Source: OLB4 sp002050165 (GTDB lineage Bacteria; Bacteroidota; Ignavibacteria; Tepidaquicellales; Tepidaquicellaceae). Taken from it: a DNA stretch of 61,325 nt. The notes beneath the pieces are model-generated. The model was given only the letters and a program-made list of their open reading frames with translations, was not told where the DNA came from and did not search any database. Location of the stretch: the NCBI GenBank assembly GCA_030263475.1, contig SZPC01000012.1, forward strand, positions 1-61,325. Reading direction: 5' to 3'. Below, one piece after another: positions 51,321 to 60,499 of this stretch. Each line of letters starts with the position of its first letter. The stretch's first letter is position 1. The translations under genes were made by a program, and so were the position numbers.

Positions 51321-52301
51321 ATGAAAAACCTTTTATTGTATTTGAGGGGTATAGGAATCGGTATGGCGGATTTGATCCCCGGCGTTTCTGGTGGAACGAT
51401 TGCGTTTATCACAGGAATTTATGAACGACTTGTTTCGGCCTTGCACAATATTGACCACCACGCCCTCAAATTGTTGGTGAAATTAAAATTCAGGGAATTT
51501 TTTAGAAAGATAGATGCGCTTTTTCTCTTGTTGGTTGTCGGAGGCGCGGCTACATCCATTCTTATATTTTCTAAATTAATTGAATTTCTACTCAAGAACT
51601 ACGAAACATATCTTTGGGCTTTTTTCTTCGGTTTGATCCTTTCGTCAATCTATATTGTTATAAAAAAAGTAAAACACCTTAAAGTAAGCCATTCAGTTTA
51701 TTTTATCGCAGGGGCAATTATAGCGTATTTTGTTACATCGTCCAGCATAATCAAAACCCCTGATAGCCCTTTGTTTCTCTTTTTTGCCGGATTCATCGCA
51801 ATTATCGCAATGATTTTACCCGGAATTTCCGGCTCATACATTTTGCTTATACTGGGAAAGTACCATTACGTGATATCAATCGTATCTGCAATCTCAGGAT
51901 ATATGAAGTCATTATTCACTTCAATAACAACCGGGGATTTTGGGAAAATAGTATCAGAATTTCCCGCTACTGAATTTGGTCTGGCAGCCATATTTACGCT
52001 TGGTTGTATATCCGGTTTGATATCTTTTTCAAAGGTTTTAAACTGGTTATTCAAGCATCACCACGATAATGCGATTGCGGTTCTTGCAGGATTTATGCTA
52101 GGGTCTTTGAATGTAATCTGGCCGTGGAAAAAGATCATTGGTGAAACGAAAAATTTTCAGGGAGAAATTGTTAAAATTCAGGAGAACATTCTCCCATACT
52201 TCAATTCAGTTGATGCATGGCTGATATTAATGTTTATTGCTATCGGCATCATTATTATTTATATAATAGAAAAAGCCGGAAGCAGAAATGAAGCGGTTTA
52301 G
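51321..52301 (+). CDS. DUF368 membrane protein (PopT-like polyprenyl-phosphate translocase)
   Basis: A 326-aa protein with about nine helices. The N-terminal GIGMADLIPGVSGGTIAFI and the mid-protein IAMILPGISGSYILLILG repeats are DUF368 hallmarks. Members of this family (PopT) have been shown to return undecaprenyl phosphate across the inner membrane. In this window it follows a flippase-like gene, giving two potential lipid-carrier transporters side by side. The ATG 51321 start is clear. Confidence 0.85.
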   Translation: MKNLLLYLRGIGIGMADLIPGVSGGTIAFITGIYERLVSALHNIDHHALKLLVKLKFREFFRKIDALFLLLVVGGAATSILIFSKLIEFLLKNYETYLWAFFFGLILSSIYIVIKKVKHLKVSHSVYFIAGAIIAYFVTSSSIIKTPDSPLFLFFAGFIAIIAMILPGISGSYILLILGKYHYVISIVSAISGYMKSLFTSITTGDFGKIVSEFPATEFGLAAIFTLGCISGLISFSKVLNWLFKHHHDNAIAVLAGFMLGSLNVIWPWKKIIGETKNFQGEIVKIQENILPYFNSVDAWLILMFIAIGIIIIYIIEKAGSRNEAV

Positions 52302-52353
52302 TTCTTTTAGCTTTTAATGATATAAATCAGATTTCAGAATTTCGCCACGGGGA

Positions 52354-52379
52354 CTATTTAACTGCTTTGCAGTAAATAG
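52354..52379. repeat. Hairpin in the spacer before the T9SS cargo gene
   Basis: CTATTTAACTGC (52354-52365) pairs with GCAGTAAATAG (52369-52379) with a single bulged A and a three-base TTT loop. No T run follows on either strand, so it is not a standard terminator. It lies within the 258-base gap after the DUF368 gene and might be a mRNA end stabiliser or an operator. Confidence 0.4.
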
Positions 52380-52559
52380 AACCAAGCTGACAATTCCCTC
52401 CCTGAATTACTAATTGAGTTTAGTGTAACATAGAATGAATCGGAATAGAGTTTAGTCAGATTTTTTAAATCTTGCGGGTTCGGGTTTTTTCATTTGAAAC
52501 TTGAAATCTTAAGTTAAAATTGATAGATTCAATCACTCACCAAATTAAACTAAAAAACT

Positions 52560-54839
52560 ATGAAATTTAAGAACCAACATTTTCTTTCGTTTGTAACTCT
52601 TTTTGTTTTTATCTTAGGTTTCTCATTCGTTAAGGCACAGGAGATGCCGAGTGCAGGGCCTATTCCTTCTCATCTGATTAGCAATCAGTTGTCTCAAAAA
52701 AATGTTATAAATTCTTTCTTTGATGGGACGGGAACAACAGCTTTTGCGTTTCAAACATATCCTACACCAACGAATTTTGTTACTTTCCCAATCCCCGGCT
52801 ACACAACAACCGTCGTCGGAAGTCACACATTTACAGATTTCGCCTCTGCCGGAGCCTTTGCGCCAAACGGTACATTCTTTTTAACTACCGTAGGTGATGT
52901 TTCCGGAACTAGCCAGCTTTACACCGTTGATACAACAACTGGGGTCCCTACACTGGTAGCAAATATGACAGGTAGTATTACCGCCGGTGTGAATGGCCTT
53001 GCTTTTGATCCTACATCAGGAATTGCGTATATCTGTACTGAGGATACTTTAGGTACAATAAATACAGCAACCGGTGTAACAACTACTATTGGACCATTAA
53101 ACAATACAGGTGGCTTAATGATAAAAATCGTAATTGATGATGACGGACACATGTATGGAATAGACCTTGGTACCGACAACCTTTATTCCATAAATAAATC
53201 TACCGGTCAAGCAACAGTCATCGGACCTCTTGGTTTCAATTTAAATTTCGGTTGTGGCGCAACCTTCGACAGGGTAAATGGAGTTCTTTATCTCTTAGGT
53301 CTCGATGGCGGCAGCGTCATAAATGCACTTAGAACTATTGATACAGCAACAGGAACGGCAACAACTGTACACACATGGTCACCTACATTAAGCCAGTTTG
53401 CACCATTCGACTTATATAGTAATATTAGCACCGAACCATCAATGACCGAAATTCATTTCCCTCAGTACATGCAGGGACTTAACGGATCAAATAACGGCAG
53501 AATCCCAATGGCATATTTCGTAGAGCTGAATGGTTTAACCCCGGGAGCAACATACAGGTACTTCAATTTACTTGATACAGTAGGTTCACCGGCGAATGGC
53601 GCAGGTATTATAATGTTTGCCGAACCATCGGGGTACAGATATTCATCTACCGGTAACTTATCGAACCCTGATAATTACGGTGAATTTACAGCCGATGGTT
53701 CAGGTTCATATTCGGGGTGGTTTGTATCAATTCCATCCGGAAATGCTGCCAGATTTACTCCAGGTAAGGAACTTACCGCAGTAATCTGTTTAAATGACGG
53801 AGCCGGCGGTACCTCAATAGAACATAGGCTGAGATCAACACAAACAGTGAAGGTTGTTAACTGGGGTACTACACCAAGCGATCCGTTGCAAGGTTCATTG
53901 TTCTGGGGTCAATCAACAAATGGAACCGATAAAAACGTTATTATGCTTTATGATAATGTTGACGGCACCGGAAGACCAATATCATCTGCTTTAATTGAAA
54001 ATATTGGTTTCGATTTGACAACGGTTTCATCAATTCTACCCGAATACAGAACTAATATTGCAACTCAATCGGGCAGGTGGGGAACAATAATTCCTAATAA
54101 TCTACCAAACGGAATCAGAAGACTTGAAGAGCGGGAACTCGTTTCAGATAAAGATGCTCCCGGTGATCTCGTACAGTTTATCACAGAGCCTTCCGGCAAC
54201 TGGAATGGTGTTGCAAACACAGTTAACCCGAGTAACGGGTCAGCTATTACACTCGTTTACAATGGTCCGCTCCCAGTTGATTTAATTAGTTTCAATGCAA
54301 TGGTTGACAGAAACAACGTTACACTGAATTGGGAAACTGCATGGGAAGAGAACAATGACAGGTTTGAAATACAGAGGAAAGTAACCGGTACAGAAGCCTG
54401 GGTAACCGTTGGTTCAGTAAAAGGTTCAGGGACTACATACGAGCATAGATCTTATTCTTACTTTGATAAGAATCTGGTATCAGGTGCTTACGAGTACAGG
54501 CTTGTTCAGTACGATGTAAACGGTAACAATACAGCTGACTTTGGTTTAACAGGAAGCGTAATGATCGGTACTCCTGAGAACTTCAAAATAGCTCAAAACT
54601 ATCCGAATCCGTTTAACCCGGTTACGAAGATAGATTTCCAACTTCCGATAGACGCAATGGTAACATTGAAGGTGTTCGATTTAACCGGAAGGGAAGTGGC
54701 GCAGGTAGTCAACGAATTCAAAACAGCCGGATATTATTCAGTCCAGTTTGATGGAAGTAGCCTCGCAAGTGGTATGTACATCTATCAGATTTCCGCTGGT
54801 GAATTCATCCAGATGAAAAAGATGTTGCTTGTGAAATAA
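52560..54839 (+). CDS. T9SS-exported protein with propeller-like repeats and C-terminal sorting domain
   Basis: A 759-aa secreted protein. It has a signal peptide (1-27, SFVKAQ) and four repeats of the form LYTVDTTTGVPTLV, starting near residues 120, 164, 208 and 257, similar to DUF4394-type propeller blades. A long middle region, about 290-600, includes EFTADGSGSYSGWFVSIPSG. A fibronectin-like segment (VNLNWETAWEENND-like VTLNWETAWEENND, about 582-595) precedes the T9SS type A sorting domain, with NYPNPFNP at 680-687 and the end IQMKKMLLVK. That domain is removed on secretion and the protein is fixed to the cell surface. The surface role is unknown. Confidence 0.85.
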   Translation: MKFKNQHFLSFVTLFVFILGFSFVKAQEMPSAGPIPSHLISNQLSQKNVINSFFDGTGTTAFAFQTYPTPTNFVTFPIPGYTTTVVGSHTFTDFASAGAFAPNGTFFLTTVGDVSGTSQLYTVDTTTGVPTLVANMTGSITAGVNGLAFDPTSGIAYICTEDTLGTINTATGVTTTIGPLNNTGGLMIKIVIDDDGHMYGIDLGTDNLYSINKSTGQATVIGPLGFNLNFGCGATFDRVNGVLYLLGLDGGSVINALRTIDTATGTATTVHTWSPTLSQFAPFDLYSNISTEPSMTEIHFPQYMQGLNGSNNGRIPMAYFVELNGLTPGATYRYFNLLDTVGSPANGAGIIMFAEPSGYRYSSTGNLSNPDNYGEFTADGSGSYSGWFVSIPSGNAARFTPGKELTAVICLNDGAGGTSIEHRLRSTQTVKVVNWGTTPSDPLQGSLFWGQSTNGTDKNVIMLYDNVDGTGRPISSALIENIGFDLTTVSSILPEYRTNIATQSGRWGTIIPNNLPNGIRRLEERELVSDKDAPGDLVQFITEPSGNWNGVANTVNPSNGSAITLVYNGPLPVDLISFNAMVDRNNVTLNWETAWEENNDRFEIQRKVTGTEAWVTVGSVKGSGTTYEHRSYSYFDKNLVSGAYEYRLVQYDVNGNNTADFGLTGSVMIGTPENFKIAQNYPNPFNPVTKIDFQLPIDAMVTLKVFDLTGREVAQVVNEFKTAGYYSVQFDGSSLASGMYIYQISAGEFIQMKKMLLVK

Positions 54840-54869
54840 CCGGACTTGTCATGTATTAATTCATTCTTT

Positions 54870-54902
54870 AAAAAACCCGCAACTTCCGGTTGCGGGTTTT
54901 TT
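54870..54902. terminator. Bidirectional terminator between the T9SS cargo gene and rluD
   Basis: CCCGCAAC (54876-54883) pairs with GTTGCGGG (54889-54896) around TTCCG, with A6 before and T6 after, so it can stop transcription from both sides. A very similar hairpin is found next to the T9SS gene at the right edge (61171-61206). Confidence 0.92.
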
Positions 54903-54940
54903 CATTTCAATTGGTTGAAGTATGAATTTCAAATTGACAC

Positions 54941-55924
54941 TCAGCCCCTAAGTCTCGTAATAAGATTATTCATATCTTCGGGGAGATTGCTTTCGAATCG
55001 CATTAACTTATTATCTGCCGGATGTATAAAACCAAGAACACGCGCATGCAATGCTTGTCGCGGTATTAACTCAAGCAGATTCTTTATGTGTGATCTCATT
55101 TTTGAACTGAGTAATTTGGATTGCGGTCTTCTGCCACCGTATGTTTCGTCTCCAAAGACCGGATGACCGGTAAATGACATGTGAACCCTAATCTGGTGCG
55201 TCCTTCCGGTTTTTAGATTAAGTTTAACTAACGACGCGAGTTCAAATTCTTCAATAACTTCATATAGTGTTATAGCTTCTTTTCCTCCGGGTTCATCGTC
55301 GGGAATTACTGACATTTTTTTCCTGTCGCGTTTGTCCCGCCCAATCTTACCTTTAATTGTACCTGACTTTTCCCTGAATGCACCCCATACTATTGCATTG
55401 TATTCACGTTCGATTGTGTGATGGAAAAACTGGTCTGATAGCTTCCTGTGTGTATTCTCATCCTTTGCTATTACGAGAAGTCCGGACGTGTCCTTATCAA
55501 GTCTGTGAACAATCCCTGCTCTCTCGAAGCCGTTCAGATTAGACAAAAGGTCAGATGACTTCATCGCGTGGAATAAGACAGCATTGACGAGCGTACCATT
55601 ATAATTACTGTAACCCGGATGTGTTACCATTCCGGCAGGTTTATTGACCACCAGTAGGTGTTTATCCTCAAAAATTATATCGAGAGGTATGTCTTCGGGC
55701 TCGATATCCTGTTTCTCTGTAACCGGAATATCAATATCAATTTCATCCGCAGGCTTTACAATGTAATTCGATTTAACAATATCGCCATTGACAGTCAGGA
55801 AGCCGAGATTTATGCATTTCTGCACCCGGGTTCTTGAAATTCCCTCAATGAATTGTGCGATGTATTTATCTATCCTCTGACGGGTATTGATTTCGGGAAC
55901 TGTGAATTTGTAATTTTTCAACAA
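54941..55924 (-). CDS. rluD: Large-ribosomal-subunit pseudouridine synthase, RluD family
   Basis: A 327-aa RluA-family enzyme with an N-terminal S4 RNA-binding domain (about 15-75, RQRIDKYIAQF...TRVQKCINLGFLTVNG) and the catalytic Asp143 in HRLDKDTSGLLV. The GRTHQIRVHMSFTGHPVFGDETYGG C-terminal block is typical of RluD, which modifies 23S rRNA helix 69. It uses the shared terminator at 54870-54902. Confidence 0.92.
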   Translation of the reverse strand: MLKNYKFTVPEINTRQRIDKYIAQFIEGISRTRVQKCINLGFLTVNGDIVKSNYIVKPADEIDIDIPVTEKQDIEPEDIPLDIIFEDKHLLVVNKPAGMVTHPGYSNYNGTLVNAVLFHAMKSSDLLSNLNGFERAGIVHRLDKDTSGLLVIAKDENTHRKLSDQFFHHTIEREYNAIVWGAFREKSGTIKGKIGRDKRDRKKMSVIPDDEPGGKEAITLYEVIEEFELASLVKLNLKTGRTHQIRVHMSFTGHPVFGDETYGGRRPQSKLLSSKMRSHIKNLLELIPRQALHARVLGFIHPADNKLMRFESNLPEDMNNLITRLRG

Positions 55925-56039
55925 TGCAATGACTATTAAGAAATGGAAATGTAGTATATGATATGCAACAAAAAGAACCTTCGTACGAATAATTAATTGT
56001 ACGAGTCATTCAAATTAAACAATGAGGAGAATTATAAAA

Positions 56040-56396
56040 ATGAAATTAATAAAAGTGCCGGGAATAATCATAATAGCGGTAATCTTAACTTCAAACATCT
56101 GCTATTCCGGTATGGCTGCACAATCAGTCGGAGGTTTAAATCAACAACTAGTAAAAGAAGTAAAAACGAAACTGGAAACGCCTTCGTTGCTTTTTAGCTC
56201 AAAGGAATTAAAGGGCGCAGCCATGGTAACCGCAAAGGTTAATGATTCCGGAAAAATTGAATTTATCTCGATACGAAGCACGAATAAAAACCTTATTAAA
56301 AATATAAAGCACAAACTAAACAAGTTGAACCTCTGGACGGATCCGCAACTACACGGAAAAGTGTTCGTATATAAAGTAAACTATAAAGAAAGTTAA
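56040..56396 (+). CDS. Small exported protein, TonB-C-like, 118 aa
   Basis: The start at ATG 56040 has a good Shine-Dalgarno (GAGGAG eight bases upstream) and gives a signal peptide (MKLIKVPGIIIIAVILTSNI...). A longer frame would begin at ATG 56022. The mature part (about 55-118) reads GAAMVTAKVNDSGKIEFISI...LNLWTDPQLHGKVFVYKVNYK, which has the strand order of a TonB C-terminal or YcfP-like fold, but no proline-rich neck or anchor beyond the signal, so TonB function is doubtful. It is followed by a strong terminator. Function unknown. Confidence 0.6.
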   Translation: MKLIKVPGIIIIAVILTSNICYSGMAAQSVGGLNQQLVKEVKTKLETPSLLFSSKELKGAAMVTAKVNDSGKIEFISIRSTNKNLIKNIKHKLNKLNLWTDPQLHGKVFVYKVNYKES

Positions 56397-56424
56397 TACT
56401 TCCTTTATTTTAACCTCCAACGAT

Positions 56425-56454
56425 ACCGCCATTTCCCCGAATGGCGGTTTTTTT
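56425..56454 (+). terminator. Rho-independent terminator after the small exported protein
   Basis: ACCGCCATT (56425-56433) pairs with AATGGCGGT (56440-56448) around TCCCCG and is followed by a T7 run. Confidence 0.9.
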
Positions 56455-56508
56455 ATTTTAAGTAATATTACTTTTACAAATAGTTACGTCATTTAAAACA
56501 AATTTAAC

Positions 56509-58893
56509 TTGAAATTACTCGGGTTAAGTTCTATTTTCATAAATCAATTAAGAAAATTCCTTATGCGATATCATTTAACCTTCCTTGAAAATTGTCTCAA
56601 AATTGCCCTGAGACTATTTTTATTTTCATTAGTTCTTTCAGCATCTTATTTCATGATCGGGTGTTCAAGCTCGGAAATTGAAACAGATACTCAAAGAATT
56701 AAAGACTCGATTGAAGTTTACGGTTACCTTGATAAAGCGTTCGGTCAGTACATAGATGCGATGGAACAGGTTGAAAACTACGATGATGAAAAAGCTTCAA
56801 AGTTGTTTGAAAAAACCTTACAGTCACTGAACGCCATAGATTACCGGTTACTTGATGCTCCGGGAAATATCGAATGGAGACAAAACTTCGACGAACTTGC
56901 AAAATCTGTAGTACAGGATTATTTAAATACACAATCAAACATCCCCAAGAAAAGTCTGGTCTTCAAACTTGCTGATGAATTAAGGATACATTACACAGAA
57001 ATAAAGGAGATGGAAGAAACGGATTTCGTAAACGAACCATTACCCGATGGAGACGATATTCCGTTAGTCCGAAATGAAGCAGTTGATGGTTACATAGACT
57101 TTTTCACTAATACTGAGCGTGGCAGGAATTTCATTGACCGTACGACATACAGGTCGGGTAAGTATTTTCCGATAATGAGGAAGATTCTTCGTTACCATGA
57201 AGCACCTGAAGAGAACATTTATTTGTCAATTCAAGAATCCGGTTTAGATCCGAAGATAGTATCACGGGCAGGTGCAGTAGGGTTGTGGCAGTTTATGCCA
57301 TCAACAGGCGCAGCTTACGGATTGTTTCAGGATGCTTACAGAGACGACAGGAGGGATTTTGAGAAATCTACAGATGCAGCAGCACGACATCTGCTGGACC
57401 TCTACCGGTCGTTTGATGATTGGTATCTTGCATGGGCTGCATATAATGCGGGACCGGGTAGGGTAAATTCTGCAATAAGGAAAAGCGGGTCGAGAAATTT
57501 CTGGACTTTAAGGAGTTACCTGCCAGGTGAAACAAAGAATTATGTCCCCTCTATTCTGGCGCTTTCACATATATTTAGATTTCCTGAGGAATTTGGTTTT
57601 ACTGACCTTGAATATGCAAACCCGATTTCTTTTGACAGAGTTTTTATAAACGCTGAATTAACCTTACAACAAATTGCTGATATGAGCGGATCTGATATCG
57701 AAACTATTCGCGAACTCAATTCTGAACTCACTGGAGATGTAACTCCCGTTTATGATGTGCCATATATGATAAGAATTCCTTATGATTCTTACGACAAATT
57801 TGCAGAGGCTTATGAAAAATCCGATGACTTCCAAAAGCATGGGATGGAAACTCCGGAATATGCGGGGAATGAACTGTTCAGCGTCGGAAATGTTGCTTCA
57901 GTAAGATTTAGTGTTACAGGGTACAATCCTCAGGATCCGAGACGTGTTGTATCAACTCATGGTAAAACTCAGTTCAATTATTATTTTCAGGAAAAGGATT
58001 TACTTAGTGTGATTGCAATAAAGTATGGTGTCAGACCAACTGATCTCCGTATTTGGAATAATTTGGTATATGGGATAAATCCTGAACCAAAACAATCTTT
58101 GATCGTTTATGTAAATTCTGAACCAACGGGGTCAGACGATGAAGGGGTCAATAGTAACACAGGAACAACTGATGAACTAGAAACCATTGATGAAAGTTTA
58201 CACACACTTAATAATGATGACCTGAAAACGCCAAGCATCACGGATTTACAGGTTACGCGTGAACCTGAAGCAGAAGTTGAAACTGAACAAACCGAAGACA
58301 AATTCGTACAAACTGAAACTGTAACAGAAGAGATTAAGCATGAAACGACAAGCGAACCAGATGTGAAAACTAAAACTACCAAAAAAGAAGTAAAGCCGAA
58401 AGAGAAGAAGCGCGTTTACATGGTTACTGAGGGTGATATGCTGAGTACAATAGCATCAAGATTTGGCGTGAGGGTTAGTGACATAAAACAATGGAATGGT
58501 TTGGAATCAGATAAAATTCTTGTCGGCCAAAAGTTAAAAATATATTCCGATAATGATTCAGAGGAGAAAAACATCGTACATACTGTGTCAGTCGGCGAAC
58601 ACTTGACAATGATTGCTGACAAGTATGGTATTTCCGTTAGCGATTTGATGAATTGGAATGACCTTTCAACTGATGTAATTTATGTTGGTCAAAAACTGAG
58701 GTTATCTGCCCAAAAGACTTCATATAAAAAAGATAACAGCCCAAAACAACACACCTATAAAGTCAAACCGGGGGATAACCTGTCGGATATTGCGAATTCC
58801 CTTGGAGTATCACTTTCAAAGTTGATGGAATGGAACAACATTAAAAATGAAAACCTTATTAAGGTCGGACAGGTTTTGAAGTACCGGAAATAG
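56509..58893 (+). CDS. Membrane-bound lytic murein transglycosylase D-like lipoprotein with LysM repeats
   Basis: This enzyme cleaves peptidoglycan glycan strands. A lipobox is visible in SYFMIGCSSSE (Cys about residue 51 from the first start). The SLT domain runs about 210-350, with catalytic Glu243 in IQESGLDPK and GLWQFMPSTGAAYGL further on. Four LysM domains follow (about 485-530, 625-670, 685-730 and 745-792), the last three regularly spaced at the C-terminus, linked by a Glu/Thr-rich hinge (about 545-615). The start is uncertain: the frame opens at TTG 56509, but ATG 56563 puts the signal peptide closer to the N-terminus. The following gene is tRNA-Thr. Confidence 0.88.
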   Translation: MKLLGLSSIFINQLRKFLMRYHLTFLENCLKIALRLFLFSLVLSASYFMIGCSSSEIETDTQRIKDSIEVYGYLDKAFGQYIDAMEQVENYDDEKASKLFEKTLQSLNAIDYRLLDAPGNIEWRQNFDELAKSVVQDYLNTQSNIPKKSLVFKLADELRIHYTEIKEMEETDFVNEPLPDGDDIPLVRNEAVDGYIDFFTNTERGRNFIDRTTYRSGKYFPIMRKILRYHEAPEENIYLSIQESGLDPKIVSRAGAVGLWQFMPSTGAAYGLFQDAYRDDRRDFEKSTDAAARHLLDLYRSFDDWYLAWAAYNAGPGRVNSAIRKSGSRNFWTLRSYLPGETKNYVPSILALSHIFRFPEEFGFTDLEYANPISFDRVFINAELTLQQIADMSGSDIETIRELNSELTGDVTPVYDVPYMIRIPYDSYDKFAEAYEKSDDFQKHGMETPEYAGNELFSVGNVASVRFSVTGYNPQDPRRVVSTHGKTQFNYYFQEKDLLSVIAIKYGVRPTDLRIWNNLVYGINPEPKQSLIVYVNSEPTGSDDEGVNSNTGTTDELETIDESLHTLNNDDLKTPSITDLQVTREPEAEVETEQTEDKFVQTETVTEEIKHETTSEPDVKTKTTKKEVKPKEKKRVYMVTEGDMLSTIASRFGVRVSDIKQWNGLESDKILVGQKLKIYSDNDSEEKNIVHTVSVGEHLTMIADKYGISVSDLMNWNDLSTDVIYVGQKLRLSAQKTSYKKDNSPKQHTYKVKPGDNLSDIANSLGVSLSKLMEWNNIKNENLIKVGQVLKYRK

Positions 58894-58954
58894 GTTTACA
58901 TGATTAAGTTCAGCGTTGAAAAAAAAATTCAATTCCAATATATTGAAAAACTTT

Positions 58955-59027
58955 GCTGGCATAGCTCAGTTGGTAGAGCAGCTGACTTGTAATCAGCAGG
59001 TCGGGGGTTCAAGTCCCTCTGCCAGCT
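58955..59027 (+). tRNA. tRNA-Thr (anticodon UGU)
   Basis: A complete 73-base cloverleaf. The acceptor stem pairs GCTGGCA (58955-58961) with TGCCAGC (59020-59026), with U73. The D-arm is GCTCAGTTGGTAGAGC, the anticodon loop CTTGTAA (anticodon TGT), and the T-arm GGGGGTTCAAGTCCCT. The 3' CCA is not encoded, so CCA addition must be by enzyme. A terminator follows seven bases later. Confidence 0.97.
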
Positions 59028-59033
59028 CAACTG

Positions 59034-59067
59034 AAAAGCCCCGGAAGTCAATACTTTTGGGGCTTTT
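59034..59067 (+). terminator. Terminator after tRNA-Thr
   Basis: AAAAGCCCCGGAAGT (59034-59048) pairs with ACTTTTGGGGCTTTT (59053-59067) through two G-U pairs around a CAAT loop. It ends in T4 and then GCTTTTT. Confidence 0.85.
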
Positions 59068-59143
59068 GCTTTTTAATGAAATTAAAATTAAACTTTATTC
59101 TGTGCAATCAAAATGATGCAACAGTGTTATTTTGTGATTGCCG

Positions 59144-59720
59144 TTATTTTCTGTTTGTAAAATCCTTCGATTCCAGCTTATAGAAATAAATTCTGCTATT
59201 AAATTGGTAGTTACTTTCGTGAAACTGAAAGTTGTACCTTCCAGGTTTCGATGACTCATTAACCAATCTAGCAATTTCATTTTCCAAAAGATTGTAATCC
59301 TTGAAAGAAACGAATCCATTCTCTTTGATATTAAACGGAATATTGGCAAAGGGATTAAACGGATTTGGAAAGTTATCTGAAAGTGAAAAAGCGCAGGAAT
59401 TTCTGTAGATGTGTTTTCTAATATTGCACCGGTAGCCTCAAAATATTTTATTGTCGCAAATTCCTGATTCCCGGAATTACCAATACTTGAACCATAAACG
59501 CATAAATTCCAATTCATCGAATGTTATTGTACTCCCGTAGTCATGATTATTATTGTTATCGTAATTTTAAGTCAATAGCTCATCACCTTCAATAAGGGAA
59601 TTAATTCTCGAAACCCAAGGTTAATCACCGTCTGTGCAGTATTAAAAGCAACAAATTCATTTAACGTTATCCCTCCTTCACTATCAGTTATAGCATTAAC
59701 ATTGCATGAAACCCATCAAA
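59144..59720 (-). pseudogene. Decayed T9SS cargo gene with SBBP-like repeat and sorting domain
   Basis: Two minus-strand frames together read like the end of a secreted protein. One, upstream, encodes VYGSSIGNSGNQEFATIKY (about 59500-59440), a typical SBBP-type beta-propeller repeat. The other, in a shifted frame, reads FSLSDNFPNPFNPFANIPF, then NLLENEIARLVNESSKPGRY and RIYFYKLESKDFTNRK with a stop at 59144-59146, a complete but worn T9SS sorting domain. A frameshift lies between 59440 and 59380. Stop codons interrupt the sequence further upstream, so the 5' limit (about 59720) is an estimate. A 140-aa open frame across the same DNA (59095-59517) mixes the two frames and is not a real gene. 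Confidence 0.7.
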
Positions 59721-59803
59721 CGGATTTGATGTGAAGTAAAATTATTTTTAACATTTAACTTTAATTCTGAGTAACTGAAAATGTAAATATTATTTATTTT
59801 AGT

Positions 59804-60499
59804 GTGAACAAGTTTAAAATTATGGCTGAGATAGATTTCTCGAAATATAAAATTCCAAGGATCAGACATCACTCAAACCGGTCATTCTATTTTAGTGCTG
59901 ATAAACATACGAAAAAGGTTTCAACATATCCCCCGGCTGATAAGTCAATCAATTGGAGTAAAATATTTGCCAATGCAAAACCTCCTGATTGTATTGACAT
60001 CGGTTGTGGTTTAGGTAAATTCATGCTCAGGTATGCCTGTAATTATCCTGATTTAAATATACTTGGTCTGGAAGTCAGAAATGTTGCCGTAAATTGGATT
60101 AATGGAATTATTAAATCTGAGATGCTTGGAAATGCCGGTGCATTATGGTATTCATCTGCAAATCTATTCCCGTTCATTGAAGATGAATCTGTATCAAGAG
60201 TGTTCTGCTTATTCCCGGACCCCTGGGTTAAAAGGCGGCACAACAAGAGGAGGGTAATTAACAAATCCACCATTAACGATATTCATAGAATACTTTTACC
60301 CAAAGGGAAACTTTATTTAATGACAGATGTTGATGAACTGTCGGGATATCACATAGAGCAACTTGAATCACACGGCGGGTTTACTTTTCAGCTTGTCAGT
60401 GAAGATAACTGGGATTTAAAGTTTCGCAGCAATCAGGAAGAATTTTGTTTATCCAGGGGTATTAGCATTAAAAGAATGATATGTACAAAACAAGTTTGA
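59804..60499 (+). CDS. trmB: tRNA (guanine-N7-)-methyltransferase TrmB
   Basis: TrmB methylates G46 in tRNA. SAM-binding DIGCGLGKF (about 66-74) and GLEVRNVAVNWI, the catalytic FPDPWVKRRHNKRR (about 142-155) and the C-terminal substrate loop are present. The start is either GTG 59804 or ATG 59822 (MAEIDFSKY). Length about 231 aa is normal. The 3' end overlaps the msrA frame by 19 bases. Confidence 0.93.
   Translation: MNKFKIMAEIDFSKYKIPRIRHHSNRSFYFSADKHTKKVSTYPPADKSINWSKIFANAKPPDCIDIGCGLGKFMLRYACNYPDLNILGLEVRNVAVNWINGIIKSEMLGNAGALWYSSANLFPFIEDESVSRVFCLFPDPWVKRRHNKRRVINKSTINDIHRILLPKGKLYLMTDVDELSGYHIEQLESHGGFTFQLVSEDNWDLKFRSNQEEFCLSRGISIKRMICTKQV

Noticed and set aside
59095..59517. 140-aa open frame on the minus strand after tRNA-Thr
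   Set aside because: It starts in the SBBP-like frame and runs out of frame through the T9SS sorting domain; the real signal is a pseudogene.
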